From the NCBI GenBank assembly GCA_014238905.1, contig JABAAE010000001.1, forward strand, positions 44,612-108,611: a DNA stretch of 64,000 nt. Reading direction: 5' to 3'. Of this stretch, positions 1 to 11,000 are shown piece after piece. The notes below the pieces were generated by a model, which saw only the letters and a program-made list of their open reading frames with translations, made no database searches and was not told the DNA's origin. This DNA comes from Planctomycetota bacterium. GTDB taxonomy: Bacteria > Planctomycetota > Planctomycetia > Pirellulales > Pirellulaceae. Position 1 is the first letter of the stretch. The number at the start of each line of letters is the position of its first letter. The position numbers and the translations under genes were made by a program.

Positions 1-57
1 GATTCGATTGAAACCGAGTGTTTTGCCGGATATGCTAATGAACTGGTGATACCGTAG
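1..57 (+). CDS. possible C-terminal end of a gene running in from the left edge
   Basis: Frame 1 is open from the first base and ends at a TAG at 55-57, encoding 18 residues ending in NELVIP. This could be the tail of a gene that begins outside the window. The stretch is too short to assign to a family, and an open run of 18 codons is not strong evidence by itself. Confidence 0.25.
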   Translation, partial: DSIETECFAGYANELVIP

Positions 58-216
58 ACGAAGAGTTACCACTTCACTCTATTTTACGGTAATCAAGCCA
101 ACAACCAAATCATCCGTTTTCAAAACTAAAAGTATCTCTTCCTCTATTTTTGGCGTGAGAACCAATTTTTGGGATTAGATCCAATTCCCGTTCACAACCT
201 TTCAGGAATAATTGAA

Positions 217-1611
217 ATGACGAGAAAACAGCGTTCACACGATGAGCAAAACAACACCACCAGTAACAACTCAAAGACGGCCGACGCTTCTCGTCGGCAT
301 TTCGTCAAGGGCTCGGCCCTGGTAGCCGGGGGAATGGCCTCAGGAATCGTGGGAGGCAATCTCGATATCGCCAGGGCCGCTCACTCCGGAGCTGACGAAA
401 CCATTCGGATTGGTTTGGTCGGATGTGGCGGTCGGGGAACCGGCGCGGCATCTCAGGCGATGAACACTCAGGACAAGGGACCAGTCAAGCTGGTTGCGAT
501 GGGCGATGCTTTCCCTGATCGTTTGCAAAGCTCCCTGAGGAGCATGAAAAATGGAAAACAGGGTGCCCATGTCGACGTCCCCAAAGACCGACAGTTTATT
601 GGCTTCGATGCCTACAAAAAAGTCTTTGAACAGGATCTGGAAATGGTGATCCTCGCGACGCCACCAGGCTTCCGGCCGCTTCACTTTGAAGCCGCCGTCA
701 ATGCCGGAAAGCACGTGTTCATGGAAAAACCGGTTGCAACCGATGCTCCTGGTGTGCGACGCGTGATAGCCGCCGGCGAAGAGGCCAAGAAGAAAAACCT
801 CGCGGTAGCTGTCGGTTTGCAGCGTCACCATGAAACCACTTACCGGGACACCATCAAGGCGTTGCAGGATGGAATTATTGGCGACATTAACTTCATGCGG
901 GCCTACTGGAATGGCACCACACCATGGGTTCGAAAGCGTGAAGCAAACCACACCGAACTCGAGTACCAAATGCGTAACTGGTACTTCTTCAATTGGATAT
1001 GCGGTGATCATATTACCGAGCAACACATCCATAATCTGGACGTCATCAACTGGCTAAAAGACTCCTATCCCGTCAAAGCTCAAGGGATGGGTGGCCGTCA
1101 GGTGCGAACGGACAAGATCTATGGCGAAATTTATGACCATCATATGATTGAGTACACGTATGCGGATGGCTCTAAAATGTTGAGTGCTTGCCGGCATCAG
1201 CAGGGAACCTGGCGACAGGTCAACGAATTTGCCCATGGTTCCAACGGTGACTGTCACATCGGTGCCGGCAAGATCACCCTGCATAATGGTGGTGAGATCA
1301 AATACAGCCGCCCCAAAGGTGAACCCGGGGGGCATCAGAACGAGCACCACGATCTGTTCGCTTCCTTGCGTCAGGGCAAAATACCCAACGAAGCGGCTTA
1401 CGGCGCGAAGTCGACCATGACCTCGATCATGGGTCGGATGGCAACGTATACCGGCCGCGAACTCAGTTGGGAAGAGTGTTTTCAATCCAAACTAGCATTG
1501 GCCAATGTTGATGATCTCAAAACGTTTGACGACAAAGCTCCGGTTCAGCCGAATGAAAATCTTGAATACGCGATTTCCATGCCGGGCAAAAATAATGTCA
1601 AGGTACTCTAA
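217..1611 (+). CDS. Tat-exported Gfo/Idh/MocA family oxidoreductase
   Basis: This is an NAD(P)-dependent sugar-type oxidoreductase of the Gfo/Idh/MocA family, probably secreted. An N-terminal twin-arginine signal (SRRHFVKGSAL, residues 25-35) precedes a hydrophobic stretch. The Rossmann nucleotide-binding loop follows (IRIGLVGCGGRGTGA), then the family's EKP motif (HVFMEKPVATD), which contributes to dinucleotide binding and catalysis. The C-terminal half is the usual alpha/beta substrate domain. The frame is open from a TTG at 169, but I chose the ATG at 217 because it gives a normal-length Tat leader. Planctomycetes carry many such paralogues, thought to act on sugars from sulfated or plant/algal polysaccharides. 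The substrate cannot be read from sequence. The gene stands alone and is followed by a strong terminator. Confidence 0.9.
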   Translation: MTRKQRSHDEQNNTTSNNSKTADASRRHFVKGSALVAGGMASGIVGGNLDIARAAHSGADETIRIGLVGCGGRGTGAASQAMNTQDKGPVKLVAMGDAFPDRLQSSLRSMKNGKQGAHVDVPKDRQFIGFDAYKKVFEQDLEMVILATPPGFRPLHFEAAVNAGKHVFMEKPVATDAPGVRRVIAAGEEAKKKNLAVAVGLQRHHETTYRDTIKALQDGIIGDINFMRAYWNGTTPWVRKREANHTELEYQMRNWYFFNWICGDHITEQHIHNLDVINWLKDSYPVKAQGMGGRQVRTDKIYGEIYDHHMIEYTYADGSKMLSACRHQQGTWRQVNEFAHGSNGDCHIGAGKITLHNGGEIKYSRPKGEPGGHQNEHHDLFASLRQGKIPNEAAYGAKSTMTSIMGRMATYTGRELSWEECFQSKLALANVDDLKTFDDKAPVQPNENLEYAISMPGKNNVKVL

Positions 1612-1638
1612 GTTCGCCTCGAATTAGAAATTCAATCG

Positions 1639-1671
1639 AAAAGCCCATGTGGATTTCACATGGGCTTTTTT
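1639..1671 (+). terminator. Rho-independent terminator of the Gfo/Idh gene
   Basis: A perfect 11-bp stem (AAGCCCATGTG with CACATGGGCTT, loop GATTT) is followed directly by a run of T. It begins 28 bases after the stop codon of the oxidoreductase gene. Confidence 0.9.
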
Positions 1672-1767
1672 GATGCTGGAAAGATTTCTAGCGAAGCAGC
1701 AGATCACCGATTATCTTGGTGACCAGCTTCACTCATAATGCTTGGTTTTGCGTGGACAGGATGAGTC

Positions 1768-4743
1768 TTATCTCCGATTGCCCAATTGAAATTGAATCTG
1801 CCGCAAACGCTGTTGAGTTGCTGACATAAATTCAGCTTTTTTATTTCTCCAGCGATTGAGCAACGGAATATTCTGGAGAAAAAGAACCAGGGATTTCATC
1901 TCTTGATCAGCCTCCTTCCAATATTGTTGCTTGATCAATAAATCGGCTAACTCCAAGGAAACCTCTGCGTATTGAAAATAGTAGGACTGAATCTTCGGCG
2001 TTTGGCCAATAATTTCCAAAAGTAATCGCTGGGCAGATCGCAGCTTCTTTCCGGCGTCTAAATACTCTTTTTCGGAAATGTAAAGCTTCGCCAACTGCCT
2101 GGCCAAATGGGATTCAAGATCCAAATATTCAAGGACTTGTGGAAAAGAGGTGGACAGGCCTTGGCAAATATTTTCTGCCTTCGTTTTCATTTCGATAGCG
2201 TTGGCAGTTCTGGCATTCTCAACATCAACGGCCAACATATTAGCCAGCACAAACTTGTAGGTCGGATGATCGGGAAAGTCCTTCACTAACAATTCCAGTT
2301 CATTACATGCTTGCCTCAGCTGGGTGGTTTCCCAGCGTTTCTGACCGTCAACGCCCCAGATCACGGCTCTGACATGATACGTCTTGGCTCTCAGTAGACG
2401 GTAATCCGCGTTATCTGGATCTTTCTTTATTAGACGTTCGGCTATTGTAGTCGCCTGGCTAAGAAATTGCCGACGACTACTTTCGATGGCCGCACGATCT
2501 CGTGGCAACGTCTGATTTCTTCGTTCGGCAATTTTCTTGCGATCCTCAAGAACAGCTCTGGGCAGATTCAAAGCTCTCTCCCGTGCAATCGGGAGCTTCC
2601 GGTTTACCATATCCGGAGCAATCAACCCGCCGGTCAAGTTACCTCCAATTCCGGGGCCCAATGTGCACAAGTGATTAAAAGTTTTTGCCAAGGTAAATTG
2701 ACACATGTCATCTTCTAGATAAATTTCGGATTTCAAAAGTCGCATCGCCTGCCGATGCTGGGTGAACGCTTCCATAATCTGGTTGTTTTTTCGATACGCT
2801 ATAGCCAACTCATTTTGCGTTTCGGCAAGCAACACCGCCCAGCGGAAATCGTCAGCGTTTTTTTTCATCAATCTCCTATACGAATCAACAGCCCGGAAAT
2901 AACCTGTTTGGGCCATCGAAAAATCACCGGTCAGATGATGGATGTTGGCAACCCGGCGACAAGCCTTGGCAATCTCAAAAAGTAACTCTTCGTTCTCTTC
3001 GTTCTTCTTGGTGAACTCTTCATAAAACTTGATAATGCTTTGGAGAATCCGGGCATCTTCGGCCGTTACGGACGTTTCCAACGAACTAAACTCAGCGAAA
3101 TCATCTAATTCAAGGGTGGCTCGAACATCCCCCCCAACACCCCGCGACATCAACTGCCGAAAGACTTCGTCAAAGGCCTGCATAGCCAAATCAACATTGG
3201 ACTCAGCTCGTCGGAATTCATCGGTGGTCTGTTTCTCACTCTCCCGCGCCGCCTGTTCAGCAAAACGTGTCGCTTGTTCCTGCGTCATCAAATCCCGGTG
3301 TTTGGCGGTCAACTGCGTCAAGGCGCTGTTGGTCGATAAATATCCGTACGTGGCAACAGCCGCGACAACCATCAGCAGGGCCACAGACAGCCCGATCAAT
3401 GCGGCGGGCAGGGGATTTCGTCTGCGCCAGCGAATTGTCTTCTCCAACAGAGTGACGCGACGGGCATAGATGGGGCGATCTACCAAAAACCTTTCTAAAT
3501 CATCCCGTAATTCACCGGCGGTCAAATATCGCCGATCTGGCTCTCTTTGGATGGACTTATGGATGATCGTCTCTAAATCACGTGGCACACTCGCAACCAC
3601 TTGATGTAACGGTGGTGGCTCGGAGTTGGTGATTTGATTAAAAATTCCGGCTGGCGAGGTCTCTGAGATCACCGGAACAGTCGCAATCAACTCGTAAAGT
3701 GTCAGTCCTATGCAATAAACTTCACTGCGACAATCATATTGACCCTGAAGTGATTCGGGGGCCATGTATTGCGGTGTTCCAAATAAATCCCCCGTTTTTG
3801 TCATCGCCTCAGTGGATAGTTCTTTTACCAATCCAAAGTCAGTAATCCAGGGTCGATGGGTCCTGTCCAACAATAAATTTCCGGGTTTAATATCGCGGTG
3901 TAAGATCTGCATGCGATGTGAGTAATCAAGTGCATCACAAATTTTGGCGATAATCCTTGCCGACCATCGGCATCTTTCCAGCCCGTTATCAAATTCAGGA
4001 AAACGTTTTTCACCAACATGGACATTATCACCATCTGGCGAAGCGACGTTGTCGGTAGTCGCCTCCTTCTGGGAAATCGTGGCACCGGATTCCCAATGCA
4101 CCTCGACCGTCTTGGCTTGGGTTGAATTTTCGGATTTCGTTTTGGCACGGTAGCGAAATTCCCCAATTACTTCAGCCAGGCTACAGCCGTCCACGTATTC
4201 CATTACGTAATAATGCAGACCTTCGACCTCTCCAACCCCGAACACATTGACAATGTTGGTGTGGTGAAGATTGGCTGCTGCTTTGGCTTCCTTGCGAAAA
4301 CGCATCAGGACATCCGGATTTTCAAAGTTTTTCGTTTGCAAAACCTTAATGGCCACCGTTCGGCCCAGAGATTCGTGAACAGCCTGATAGACGATTCCCA
4401 TACCTCCCCGCCCGAGCTCCCTGACAATTCGGTAATCGCCGAGACGTTCGATGGCGGGAACATTGGTGTTCAAAAAAGGAGTGGAGTCAGATCGAGATGA
4501 TTGCAACTTCAACTCTTCAATCATTCCGACGGACGTCAGTAGTTCCCTGATTTCAGATGACAGCTCAGGCCGTTGATTCTCGTAATCGGTGATCGAGGGT
4601 TTTTTCCCGGACCTCAGCTCCGAAACATACTGGTCGGCAAGACAATCCAGAATTTCCTGATGTGTTTGGTCGGGTCGAACCGTCGACCAAAGATCACTCG
4701 GGGGATCCGCTTCTTCAGAATTGTTAGGCGGTTCATCCGTCAT
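1768..4743 (-). CDS. membrane-anchored Ser/Thr protein kinase with C-terminal helical repeat region
   Basis: This is an active-looking Hanks-type Ser/Thr kinase. After an N-terminal segment of about 100 residues, the kinase domain (about 104-435) has the glycine loop GRGGMGIVY (111-119), the beta-3 lysine K133, the HRDIKPGN catalytic loop (282-290), DFG (302-304) and an APE-type motif in YMAPES. A polar insertion of about 60 residues (200-260) sits inside the domain. One transmembrane helix follows near residues 440-460. The remaining 500 residues are helical and resemble degenerate TPR repeats, probably extracytoplasmic. The start codon lies 6 nt beyond the stop of the sigma factor gene, with a GGGAG ribosome site inside the end of that gene, so the two form an operon. 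ECF sigma/kinase pairs of this kind are common in planctomycetes, where phosphorylation is proposed to control the sigma factor. The signal is unknown. Confidence 0.93.
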   Translation of the reverse strand: MTDEPPNNSEEADPPSDLWSTVRPDQTHQEILDCLADQYVSELRSGKKPSITDYENQRPELSSEIRELLTSVGMIEELKLQSSRSDSTPFLNTNVPAIERLGDYRIVRELGRGGMGIVYQAVHESLGRTVAIKVLQTKNFENPDVLMRFRKEAKAAANLHHTNIVNVFGVGEVEGLHYYVMEYVDGCSLAEVIGEFRYRAKTKSENSTQAKTVEVHWESGATISQKEATTDNVASPDGDNVHVGEKRFPEFDNGLERCRWSARIIAKICDALDYSHRMQILHRDIKPGNLLLDRTHRPWITDFGLVKELSTEAMTKTGDLFGTPQYMAPESLQGQYDCRSEVYCIGLTLYELIATVPVISETSPAGIFNQITNSEPPPLHQVVASVPRDLETIIHKSIQREPDRRYLTAGELRDDLERFLVDRPIYARRVTLLEKTIRWRRRNPLPAALIGLSVALLMVVAAVATYGYLSTNSALTQLTAKHRDLMTQEQATRFAEQAARESEKQTTDEFRRAESNVDLAMQAFDEVFRQLMSRGVGGDVRATLELDDFAEFSSLETSVTAEDARILQSIIKFYEEFTKKNEENEELLFEIAKACRRVANIHHLTGDFSMAQTGYFRAVDSYRRLMKKNADDFRWAVLLAETQNELAIAYRKNNQIMEAFTQHRQAMRLLKSEIYLEDDMCQFTLAKTFNHLCTLGPGIGGNLTGGLIAPDMVNRKLPIARERALNLPRAVLEDRKKIAERRNQTLPRDRAAIESSRRQFLSQATTIAERLIKKDPDNADYRLLRAKTYHVRAVIWGVDGQKRWETTQLRQACNELELLVKDFPDHPTYKFVLANMLAVDVENARTANAIEMKTKAENICQGLSTSFPQVLEYLDLESHLARQLAKLYISEKEYLDAGKKLRSAQRLLLEIIGQTPKIQSYYFQYAEVSLELADLLIKQQYWKEADQEMKSLVLFLQNIPLLNRWRNKKAEFMSATQQRLRQIQFQLGNRR

Positions 4744-4749
4744 TCTTTG

Positions 4750-5388
4750 CTACTCCCTCGCAAATCCATGTTGGTTCATTATTTCCTTTAAACGCTGAAG
4801 CGCACGAACATACCGCTTGCTGGCAGCGGCCGGCTCGATACCGAGGACTTGAGCGGTCTCCTGACTCGACAATTCTTCAAAATGCCGGAGGGCAATGACC
4901 TCGCGATCGACCGCGTTAATTGTATTCAACGACGCCTCCAACGCTGCTATTTCCTCGTACCGTTGCACCACTCGACTGGGAGAGGTCTGTTGAGCGACCA
5001 AATGAGCCGCCAACGCCATGGAAGTCGGATCCATCGGACCGGCTTGGGCATTACCGTTGAGGTTGTATTCGCGTCGAGCGTCCCGTTTTTCAGCCCCCAG
5101 ATGCTTTCGGTGCAAGTCGGTAATCTGCTGATTGACCTGCATCCTTAGCCAGACAAACGGTGGAAAATCGGGATTTTCGAGGTAACCTGCCAGTCTCGCT
5201 GCTGCTCGAACATAAGATTCCTGAAGTACATCTGAAGCAGAAATCCTTCCTCCTAAACGAAAATCTAGCCGAAACTTGACAATCCTCAGCAGACGTTCCT
5301 GATGCGAGAAAAAAAAATCCGCAAATGCTTCTTCGGATCCCGACTTTAATGTCGCAATCACCTCCCTATCCGCTTCAGAATTTTGCAT
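4750..5388 (-). CDS. ECF RNA polymerase sigma factor, planctomycete type
   Basis: This is a sigma-70 family ECF factor of about 212 residues. Region 2 is recognisable (LLRIVKFRLDFRLGGRISASDVLQESYVRAAARL in outline), followed by the LHRKHLGAEKRDARRE stretch typical of the Rhodopirellula/Verrucomicrobium subfamily (TIGR02984-like). Region 4 carries the helix-turn-helix (LRHFEELSSQETAQVLGIEPAAASKRY). The open frame extends upstream to 5493, but the ATG at 5388 has an AGGAG ribosome site 10 nt upstream and yields the normal family start, so the extra 35 residues are rejected. No anti-sigma gene is adjacent; the downstream kinase is the likely regulator. Confidence 0.92.
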   Translation of the reverse strand: MQNSEADREVIATLKSGSEEAFADFFFSHQERLLRIVKFRLDFRLGGRISASDVLQESYVRAAARLAGYLENPDFPPFVWLRMQVNQQITDLHRKHLGAEKRDARREYNLNGNAQAGPMDPTSMALAAHLVAQQTSPSRVVQRYEEIAALEASLNTINAVDREVIALRHFEELSSQETAQVLGIEPAAASKRYVRALQRLKEIMNQHGFARE

Positions 5389-5677
5389 ATTTTCAAATCT
5401 CCTATCGAAATTAAACCACAGCCATCTTCCCTTGGCTGGAAAAAAACCTGAAATCCATAAATAATTCGGCCTTCGATAATCGGGAAGGCTCATATGATTG
5501 GAATCACCTTTCTACAAGTTTTACCCTGACATGTCCGGGAAAAATGCTTGTTCCCGGCTTAGCGCCGATTTTGAGTCAGGTTGTGAGTCCTTGCTCGACG
5601 GGGTCTGAACAAGCTTCCTTTCATTTAGTCGCCCGGGACCGGTTGAATGATCATGCCAGAAGTCTTAAAAAAATGGC

Positions 5678-6472
5678 ATGAGAATTTACCATGATCTATT
5701 ACGCGATATTTTGAAGCGGGGCATCCGAAAAACCGATCGCACTGGGACGGGGACCACCAGTCTCTTTGGCCATCAAATGCGATTCAACCTGGCCGATGGA
5801 TTTCCATTAATAACAACAAAGAAAGTCCATCTGAAATCCGTCATCCATGAATTGCTATGGTTTCTAAGTGGTGACACCAACATCGGCTACCTGAAAGAAA
5901 ACGGCGTTCGCATTTGGGATGAGTGGGCCGACGCAGAGGGCAATTTGGGACCCGTTTACGGATCTCAATGGCGAAGCTGGCCCACCGCAGATAGCCAGTC
6001 GATCGACCAAATCACGCAGCTCATCGAGTCCATTCATTCCAACCCCGACTCTCGCCGCCTGATTGTCAATGCCTGGAATGTGGGTGAGTTGGAAAACATG
6101 GCGCTCCCGCCCTGCCACATGATGTTTCAGTTTTACGTTGCTCAGGGAAAACTTTCCTGCCAACTTTATCAACGTAGCGCCGACGTTTTTCTGGGTGTTC
6201 CATTCAACATTGCGTCCTACGCTCTCTTGACCATGATGGTATCCCAGGTCTGCGGGCTTCAAGTTGGTGAGTTTATTCACACCTTCGGTGATGTTCACAT
6301 TTACGACAATCACCGGGAGCAAGTTGACTTGCAACTTTCCAGGGATCCCCGCCCCTTGCCTGAAATGAAATTAAATCAGGAGATCAAAGATATTTTTCAA
6401 TTTCAATTTGAAGACTTTGAACTGGTGGGCTACCAGCCGTATCCGAGGATAGCCGCGCCGGTGGCCGTATGA
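5678..6472 (+). CDS. thyA: thymidylate synthase
   Basis: This enzyme converts dUMP to dTMP using methylenetetrahydrofolate. The product is 264 residues, the same length as the E. coli enzyme, and its catalytic cysteine falls at the same position (C146 in [11 protein letters not shown]). The folate- and dUMP-binding stretches [25 protein letters not shown] and [10 protein letters not shown] are intact in outline, and the C-terminus ends in PVAV. The ribosome site is weak. Its stop overlaps the folA start by 4 nt (ATGA), so the two are translationally coupled: ThyA produces dihydrofolate and FolA recycles it. Confidence 0.98.
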   Translation: MRIYHDLLRDILKRGIRKTDRTGTGTTSLFGHQMRFNLADGFPLITTKKVHLKSVIHELLWFLSGDTNIGYLKENGVRIWDEWADAEGNLGPVYGSQWRSWPTADSQSIDQITQLIESIHSNPDSRRLIVNAWNVGELENMALPPCHMMFQFYVAQGKLSCQLYQRSADVFLGVPFNIASYALLTMMVSQVCGLQVGEFIHTFGDVHIYDNHREQVDLQLSRDPRPLPEMKLNQEIKDIFQFQFEDFELVGYQPYPRIAAPVAV

Positions 6473-6969
6473 TGATTTCAATTATCGTTGCCGTTTCGGA
6501 AAACGGTGTCATCGGCATTCAGGATGACCTGCCTTGGCGACTTTCTTCGGATTTAAAAAGATTCAAGTCGCTGACCATGGGACATCATATTATCATGGGT
6601 CGAAAAACCTGGCAGTCTATAGGCAGGCTATTACCCGGTCGCACGACGGTAATTCTCACCAGACAAGAAAACTTGATGGTGCCTGGAGCCTTGATCGCAG
6701 GATCCCTGCATGAGGGTATCGATATGATCAAGGATGATTCGGAGTGTTTCATTGTTGGCGGGGCAGAAATTTATCGCGAGGCCTTTGCTCATGCCGATCG
6801 AATCTACCTTACGAGGGTCGAGGCTCAGGTCACCGGGGACACATTTCTGCCGGCAATGAATGGTGAGCAGTGGGAGCTCAAAGAGGAGTCGCATTTCCCG
6901 TCAGACGAAAAAAACGAATACCCAACCCGTTTTCAGATCTACGACCGCATCGTCGAAGAAAATCGTTGA
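6469..6969 (+). CDS. folA: dihydrofolate reductase
   Basis: This enzyme reduces dihydrofolate to tetrahydrofolate with NADPH and regenerates the cofactor consumed by the preceding thymidylate synthase. At 166 residues it is of standard DHFR length. Diagnostic motifs are the N-terminal strand [20 protein letters not shown], the LSSDLKRFK helix carrying the catalytic aspartate, the NADPH-binding [10 protein letters not shown] and [10 protein letters not shown] segments, and the later FIVGGAEIY. It overlaps thyA by 4 nt in a thyA-folA operon. Confidence 0.97.
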   Translation: MMISIIVAVSENGVIGIQDDLPWRLSSDLKRFKSLTMGHHIIMGRKTWQSIGRLLPGRTTVILTRQENLMVPGALIAGSLHEGIDMIKDDSECFIVGGAEIYREAFAHADRIYLTRVEAQVTGDTFLPAMNGEQWELKEESHFPSDEKNEYPTRFQIYDRIVEENR

Positions 6970-7302
6970 CCGCAATAAGTTGAATCGACGGAATCGGTAA
7001 CAGGACCAAATTCCACTCGCCGCGGTCTATCAACAGCAACGAAAATGAATCTCGCTGCTAAACCGCGATAGACTCGGCACATTCCTTGTTTTTTCGATCA
7101 ACCGACGGTCTGCCAGTTGACGATGGTCTGTCACAAGTCCACCCTGGCATCCATTTAGGGTGGTTTGAGGGTTCGCGGAATATTGGAAACGGCGCTCCAG
7201 CTGGTTATGCTAGGGCTATGGAAATGGGACCGTTTATTACGTCTTTGCTGATGTAGAACGGGTTCTGTCAGCAGATCATGATTTTTTTGGATACGGTAAA
7301 AA
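6970..7302. other. intergenic region without a recognised gene
   Basis: These 333 bases between folA and the DUF1080 gene contain no convincing ORF with a ribosome site and no strong terminator. A 7-bp inverted pair (GTCTATC / GATAGAC) near 7026-7073 is too weak to call. The promoter of the DUF1080 gene should lie in the right half. Confidence 0.5.
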
Positions 7303-7920
7303 ATGAAAAAAATAATTTTGACTTTGTCAATTTTACTCTTCGCCTCGGCAGCAACCGCTAACGACGGTTGGGTTTCCCTCTTTGACGGAAAGTCGTTCGG
7401 TGATTGGAAGGCAAACGAAAACAAGGATTCATGGAAACTGGAAGACGGAGCCTTCGTTTGCAACGGACCACGGAGCCACCTGTTTTACATGGGAAAAGAG
7501 GCACCGTTCAAGAACTTTCACTTCAGTTGTCAAGTGATGACCAAACCCAAGAGTAATGCCGGAATTTATTTCCATACTCGCTATCAGGATGCGGGATGGC
7601 CCAAAGGAGGCTACGAATGTCAGGTAAACAATACTCATGGCGACCCTCGGAAAACAGCCAGTATTTATGCCGTCAAGGACGTCATGAACAACTCACCGGC
7701 CAAAGACAATGTCTGGTACACACAGGAGATCATCGTCAAGGGCAAAACCATTGAAGTCAAGATTAATGGAAAGACGGTCAACAAGTACGTTGAGCCCGAA
7801 GGAAAAAAAGCCGGAAAAGATTTCGAGAGGTTGCTATCGAAAGGGACGTTTGCTTTTCAAGCACACGATCCCGTTAGCAAAGTTTACTTTAAAGATATCA
7901 AAGTGAAAAAACTGGACTGA
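7303..7920 (+). CDS. secreted DUF1080 protein (3-keto-disaccharide hydrolase family)
   Basis: This is a 205-residue protein with a classical signal peptide (MKKIILTLSILLFASAATA) followed by one DUF1080 domain. The domain starts at the family motif GWVSLFDGKSFGDWK and continues through NAGIYFHTRY and GYECQVNNTH, which form the concanavalin-like beta sandwich and its binding cleft. DUF1080 proteins are strongly expanded in planctomycetes. Some members hydrolyse 3-keto-glycosides made by Gfo/Idh-type dehydrogenases, so this gene fits the oxidoreductase at 217-1611 functionally, though the two are not in one operon. The substrate is unknown. A strong terminator follows. Confidence 0.93.
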   Translation: MKKIILTLSILLFASAATANDGWVSLFDGKSFGDWKANENKDSWKLEDGAFVCNGPRSHLFYMGKEAPFKNFHFSCQVMTKPKSNAGIYFHTRYQDAGWPKGGYECQVNNTHGDPRKTASIYAVKDVMNNSPAKDNVWYTQEIIVKGKTIEVKINGKTVNKYVEPEGKKAGKDFERLLSKGTFAFQAHDPVSKVYFKDIKVKKLD

Positions 7921-7954
7921 GTCCTTTTCGATCACACCAGTAGCAATTCATTGT

Positions 7955-7997
7955 AAAAGGACAAGCGGCTGATTCTGAGCCGCTTGTCCTTTTTTTC
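7955..7997 (+). terminator. Rho-independent terminator after the DUF1080 gene
   Basis: The stem AAAAGGACAAGCGGCT pairs perfectly with AGCCGCTTGTCCTTTT around the 6-nt loop GATTCTG minus one base, and the T-run continues past the stem. It lies 35 nt after the stop codon. Confidence 0.92.
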
Positions 7998-8088
7998 TCA
8001 ACGGTCATTACGATTCACCAACAATCGCCAGCGGTAACTACCGCAAAAACGGTAACCGATTTCGCAAACGATCGGTCCGATGTTCCGA

Positions 8089-11000
8089 TTAGTGCGTTGT
8101 TTTCTGAATGAGCTTTTTCGGTAATGGACCAATTCTCGAGGGCCCTCTCAACCGCGGGCTGCGAAAAGTAGATTGAGGCAGATCCAAGCCAGCTGGCTGA
8201 ATCAAGCCGGCACCATCCCTTTCAACCGTTTCAGTTGCGTCCGAATCCTGTTCCGGGGTATCGGTGGCATTGCGCTGTCGTACTCTATTCCGTTTACGAT
8301 CGCTATCAAAATCCGAATTGTATAGCGTTCCCATATCTAGTCGAGGTATTACCGGTCTCGCTTGGGCGGTGATGACAGAATCCCGTTGAGACGATTGTTC
8401 GGATTCGGTTTCACTGACCAAGCGACTCGTTGCAAGATGAATGGGAGCGATGGTCTGAACGGGTGCACGCCTCCGCAACGAAGCGGATTCCCTGACGCCT
8501 TGCAAAACCTCGTCTTCCATTTGTTGTAAGCTGGCATTCCCAAAACGGCTTGCCCGGCCATCACGAACTGCCGGGATACCGCGAGGAATCCGTTCATAGA
8601 TTCCTAGATCTGGATCCATCGGTTCATCTTGCGGAGATCTTTCCTCAAGCAACGGCATGGAATTGAAATCTTCATTCGCCTCACCTCCGGAAATCGTCGC
8701 TTGAATTCCCTCTTTTGTGATTTCTCCAGGATCGATCCAAATACCATTTTCGTCTAGCTGCATCGTTCCCATATGAAGATCCAACTGCCGCCTGAGAACT
8801 TCATAATTGACCCAATTGGCAATCAGATCGTTCTGATCACTCAGCAGGTTGTTTAATGCCCTAATCAGGTCGCGGGCGACGGTATCGCCAAGCCTCGTGG
8901 AAGCTCCTGGTCGGGGAGGTTTTACTAGGTTGTAGCTCGACAGCTGTACACTGTCGACCGAGTTTTTGACCTGGATTCGGGATAGTTCAAAATTGACTTT
9001 GGCAACGTCCAAATTTCGCAGAATCTCTCTAAGTTGTCCGGAAACCCGATCCTCATATTGATAATAGGTTCTCTTGGTCTGCTGGTAGCTTATGAGTGCC
9101 GAGCGGTAATTGTTACGTTCAGCCAGTCGGGTGATGGGTGCATCGAATTCGATGCCAACCGTCAAACGCCCTTTCGAATCGCGCAATTTCAAGGGGTTGT
9201 TACCGTCATTCTGCAGATCACCACCAAACGTCAAATCCAGCTGGCTTTCCAATGAATCGGCGGATATTTCTACATTCCGCCATTCATCTACCAGCTGTCC
9301 TCTGGCGTTCATCCAATCGCGACGGTTTTCGCGAGCTATTTCTAAAGCATCTCTCCAATCAATGTCGACTATCGGCAACATTAACGAGTCCACCCTGGCC
9401 AACGCCTGAATCAATGAGTTGTCGATAATTAAATTGGTTAACGCAGTCATGACTTCTGGTCCGGGCTCACTGACAAATCTTTTAATAGTCCCAGCTCGGG
9501 TTTCCACCGCATCTTTCAGGAGTGGGTCAGCAGCCATTAGTGCTTTCATACCAGGTGACGAAAGCTCCGAATCCGGCAGCAATCCGTCATTAGCCAGGAT
9601 GAGGTCCCAGATTCTCAACAGTTCTTCGACCTTGGCCTTTTCATTTTTCAGCTTGTCAACGACCCCCAAAATCGCGGTTTCTTCACCCTCGTTTCCATTC
9701 CCTACAAACTCCAACCGACGCTCTTCCGGCAGGGTGTTGAGAATTTCCGTATCGAGAACTTCTGCTTCAATGGCTGGCGGTACTCCAGACTTTGTCTCAT
9801 TGAATTGTTGTTGGAGTTTGTAAAGACTGTTGCGACGACTTTCGATTACACTCGACAATTTTTTTATATCATTTTCGGTTTGCGGAAAATCAATCACCGC
9901 GATTCGCTCGTACACCGGAAGAACTTTTGAAAGTTCGTTTCGCACCGACTTAACTAGCTTGCTTAAATTTTCAGACCAGGGAATATCGGCATCTTTCCAG
10001 CTGAGGTCTTGATCCGGATTCACGCCATTGCGAATCAATTCCTCCCGTAATGCTGCCATTTCTTCATCCGCCAGAGAAACAAGATTGGAGATCTCAACGA
10101 AAAGCTCGCTGCTAACCTGTTTGATCTCCTCGGCTTCATTCTGACGGCCGGTGATTTTCTTATCGATCAATTCAAACTGCTCGAGGATAGGGTCCTCGAC
10201 CTGAATCTCAATCTCGGGAGGCAAGCCAATCTGAATTTTGAATGAATCAAGACTGGTTTGGTAACCAGCTTTGGTTCGCATCAGGGATTTTTGTGACGTG
10301 TAAATATTGCTCCTGAACTGTTTCAGCTGTAACAGATCAATTCTTTCGGAAGTAAACAATTCCTGGAATTGTTCCAATAGGCTGCGTTGAGACGCAATGT
10401 TGGCTTGTTGAATCCTGATATTTTGCTGAGTTTGCAGAAGGCCCAAAATACCTCCAGCATTTTGAGAAACACCACTCACACTGTCGATCGCCGCATTTCC
10501 GCGGGCGAGCGTATTACTGAGGTTAATTCCCGCTGTGATCCGTTGGGCAAAGCTCCTTCTGTATCGCTCCAGTTTGCGGACGTTGTAGAGCAAACCTCTC
10601 TCGGAGTCCGTTAGTGATTCGAGAATGACATCTCGCCCGGCCCCTCTTAATAATGGCTGAATCAAGTCAAAGCTGAGCGATCCGAATCCAACCGTCGTGT
10701 CCGTTCCAGAAAACTCCCAAAGAAAAGAGTTTGCAAATCCAACGATTAGGTTAGAGCCGGTGATACCCGCTTTTCTAAGTTGCAGGCCAACTCCATTATC
10801 CAATCCAAAATCGGTTGACGATCCAGTTGTGGACCGTTCCGGCCCGGTAGTCGTCAAGTCTGAATTCAGCGGAGAAAAAAACTGGGCTTCAAGATCAAAT
10901 CGCTGTAGGCTGACATCCAGTGCTGAAAGATAAAGCGTTTCTAATTGCCGTTGGTAGGTTGGCGAATGCTTCAAAGCCATTTCAACGGCTCGATTCATGT

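Noticed and set aside
5389..5493. N-terminal extension of the sigma factor
   Set aside because: The ATG at 5388 has a good AGGAG site, and the upstream residues are not sigma-like.
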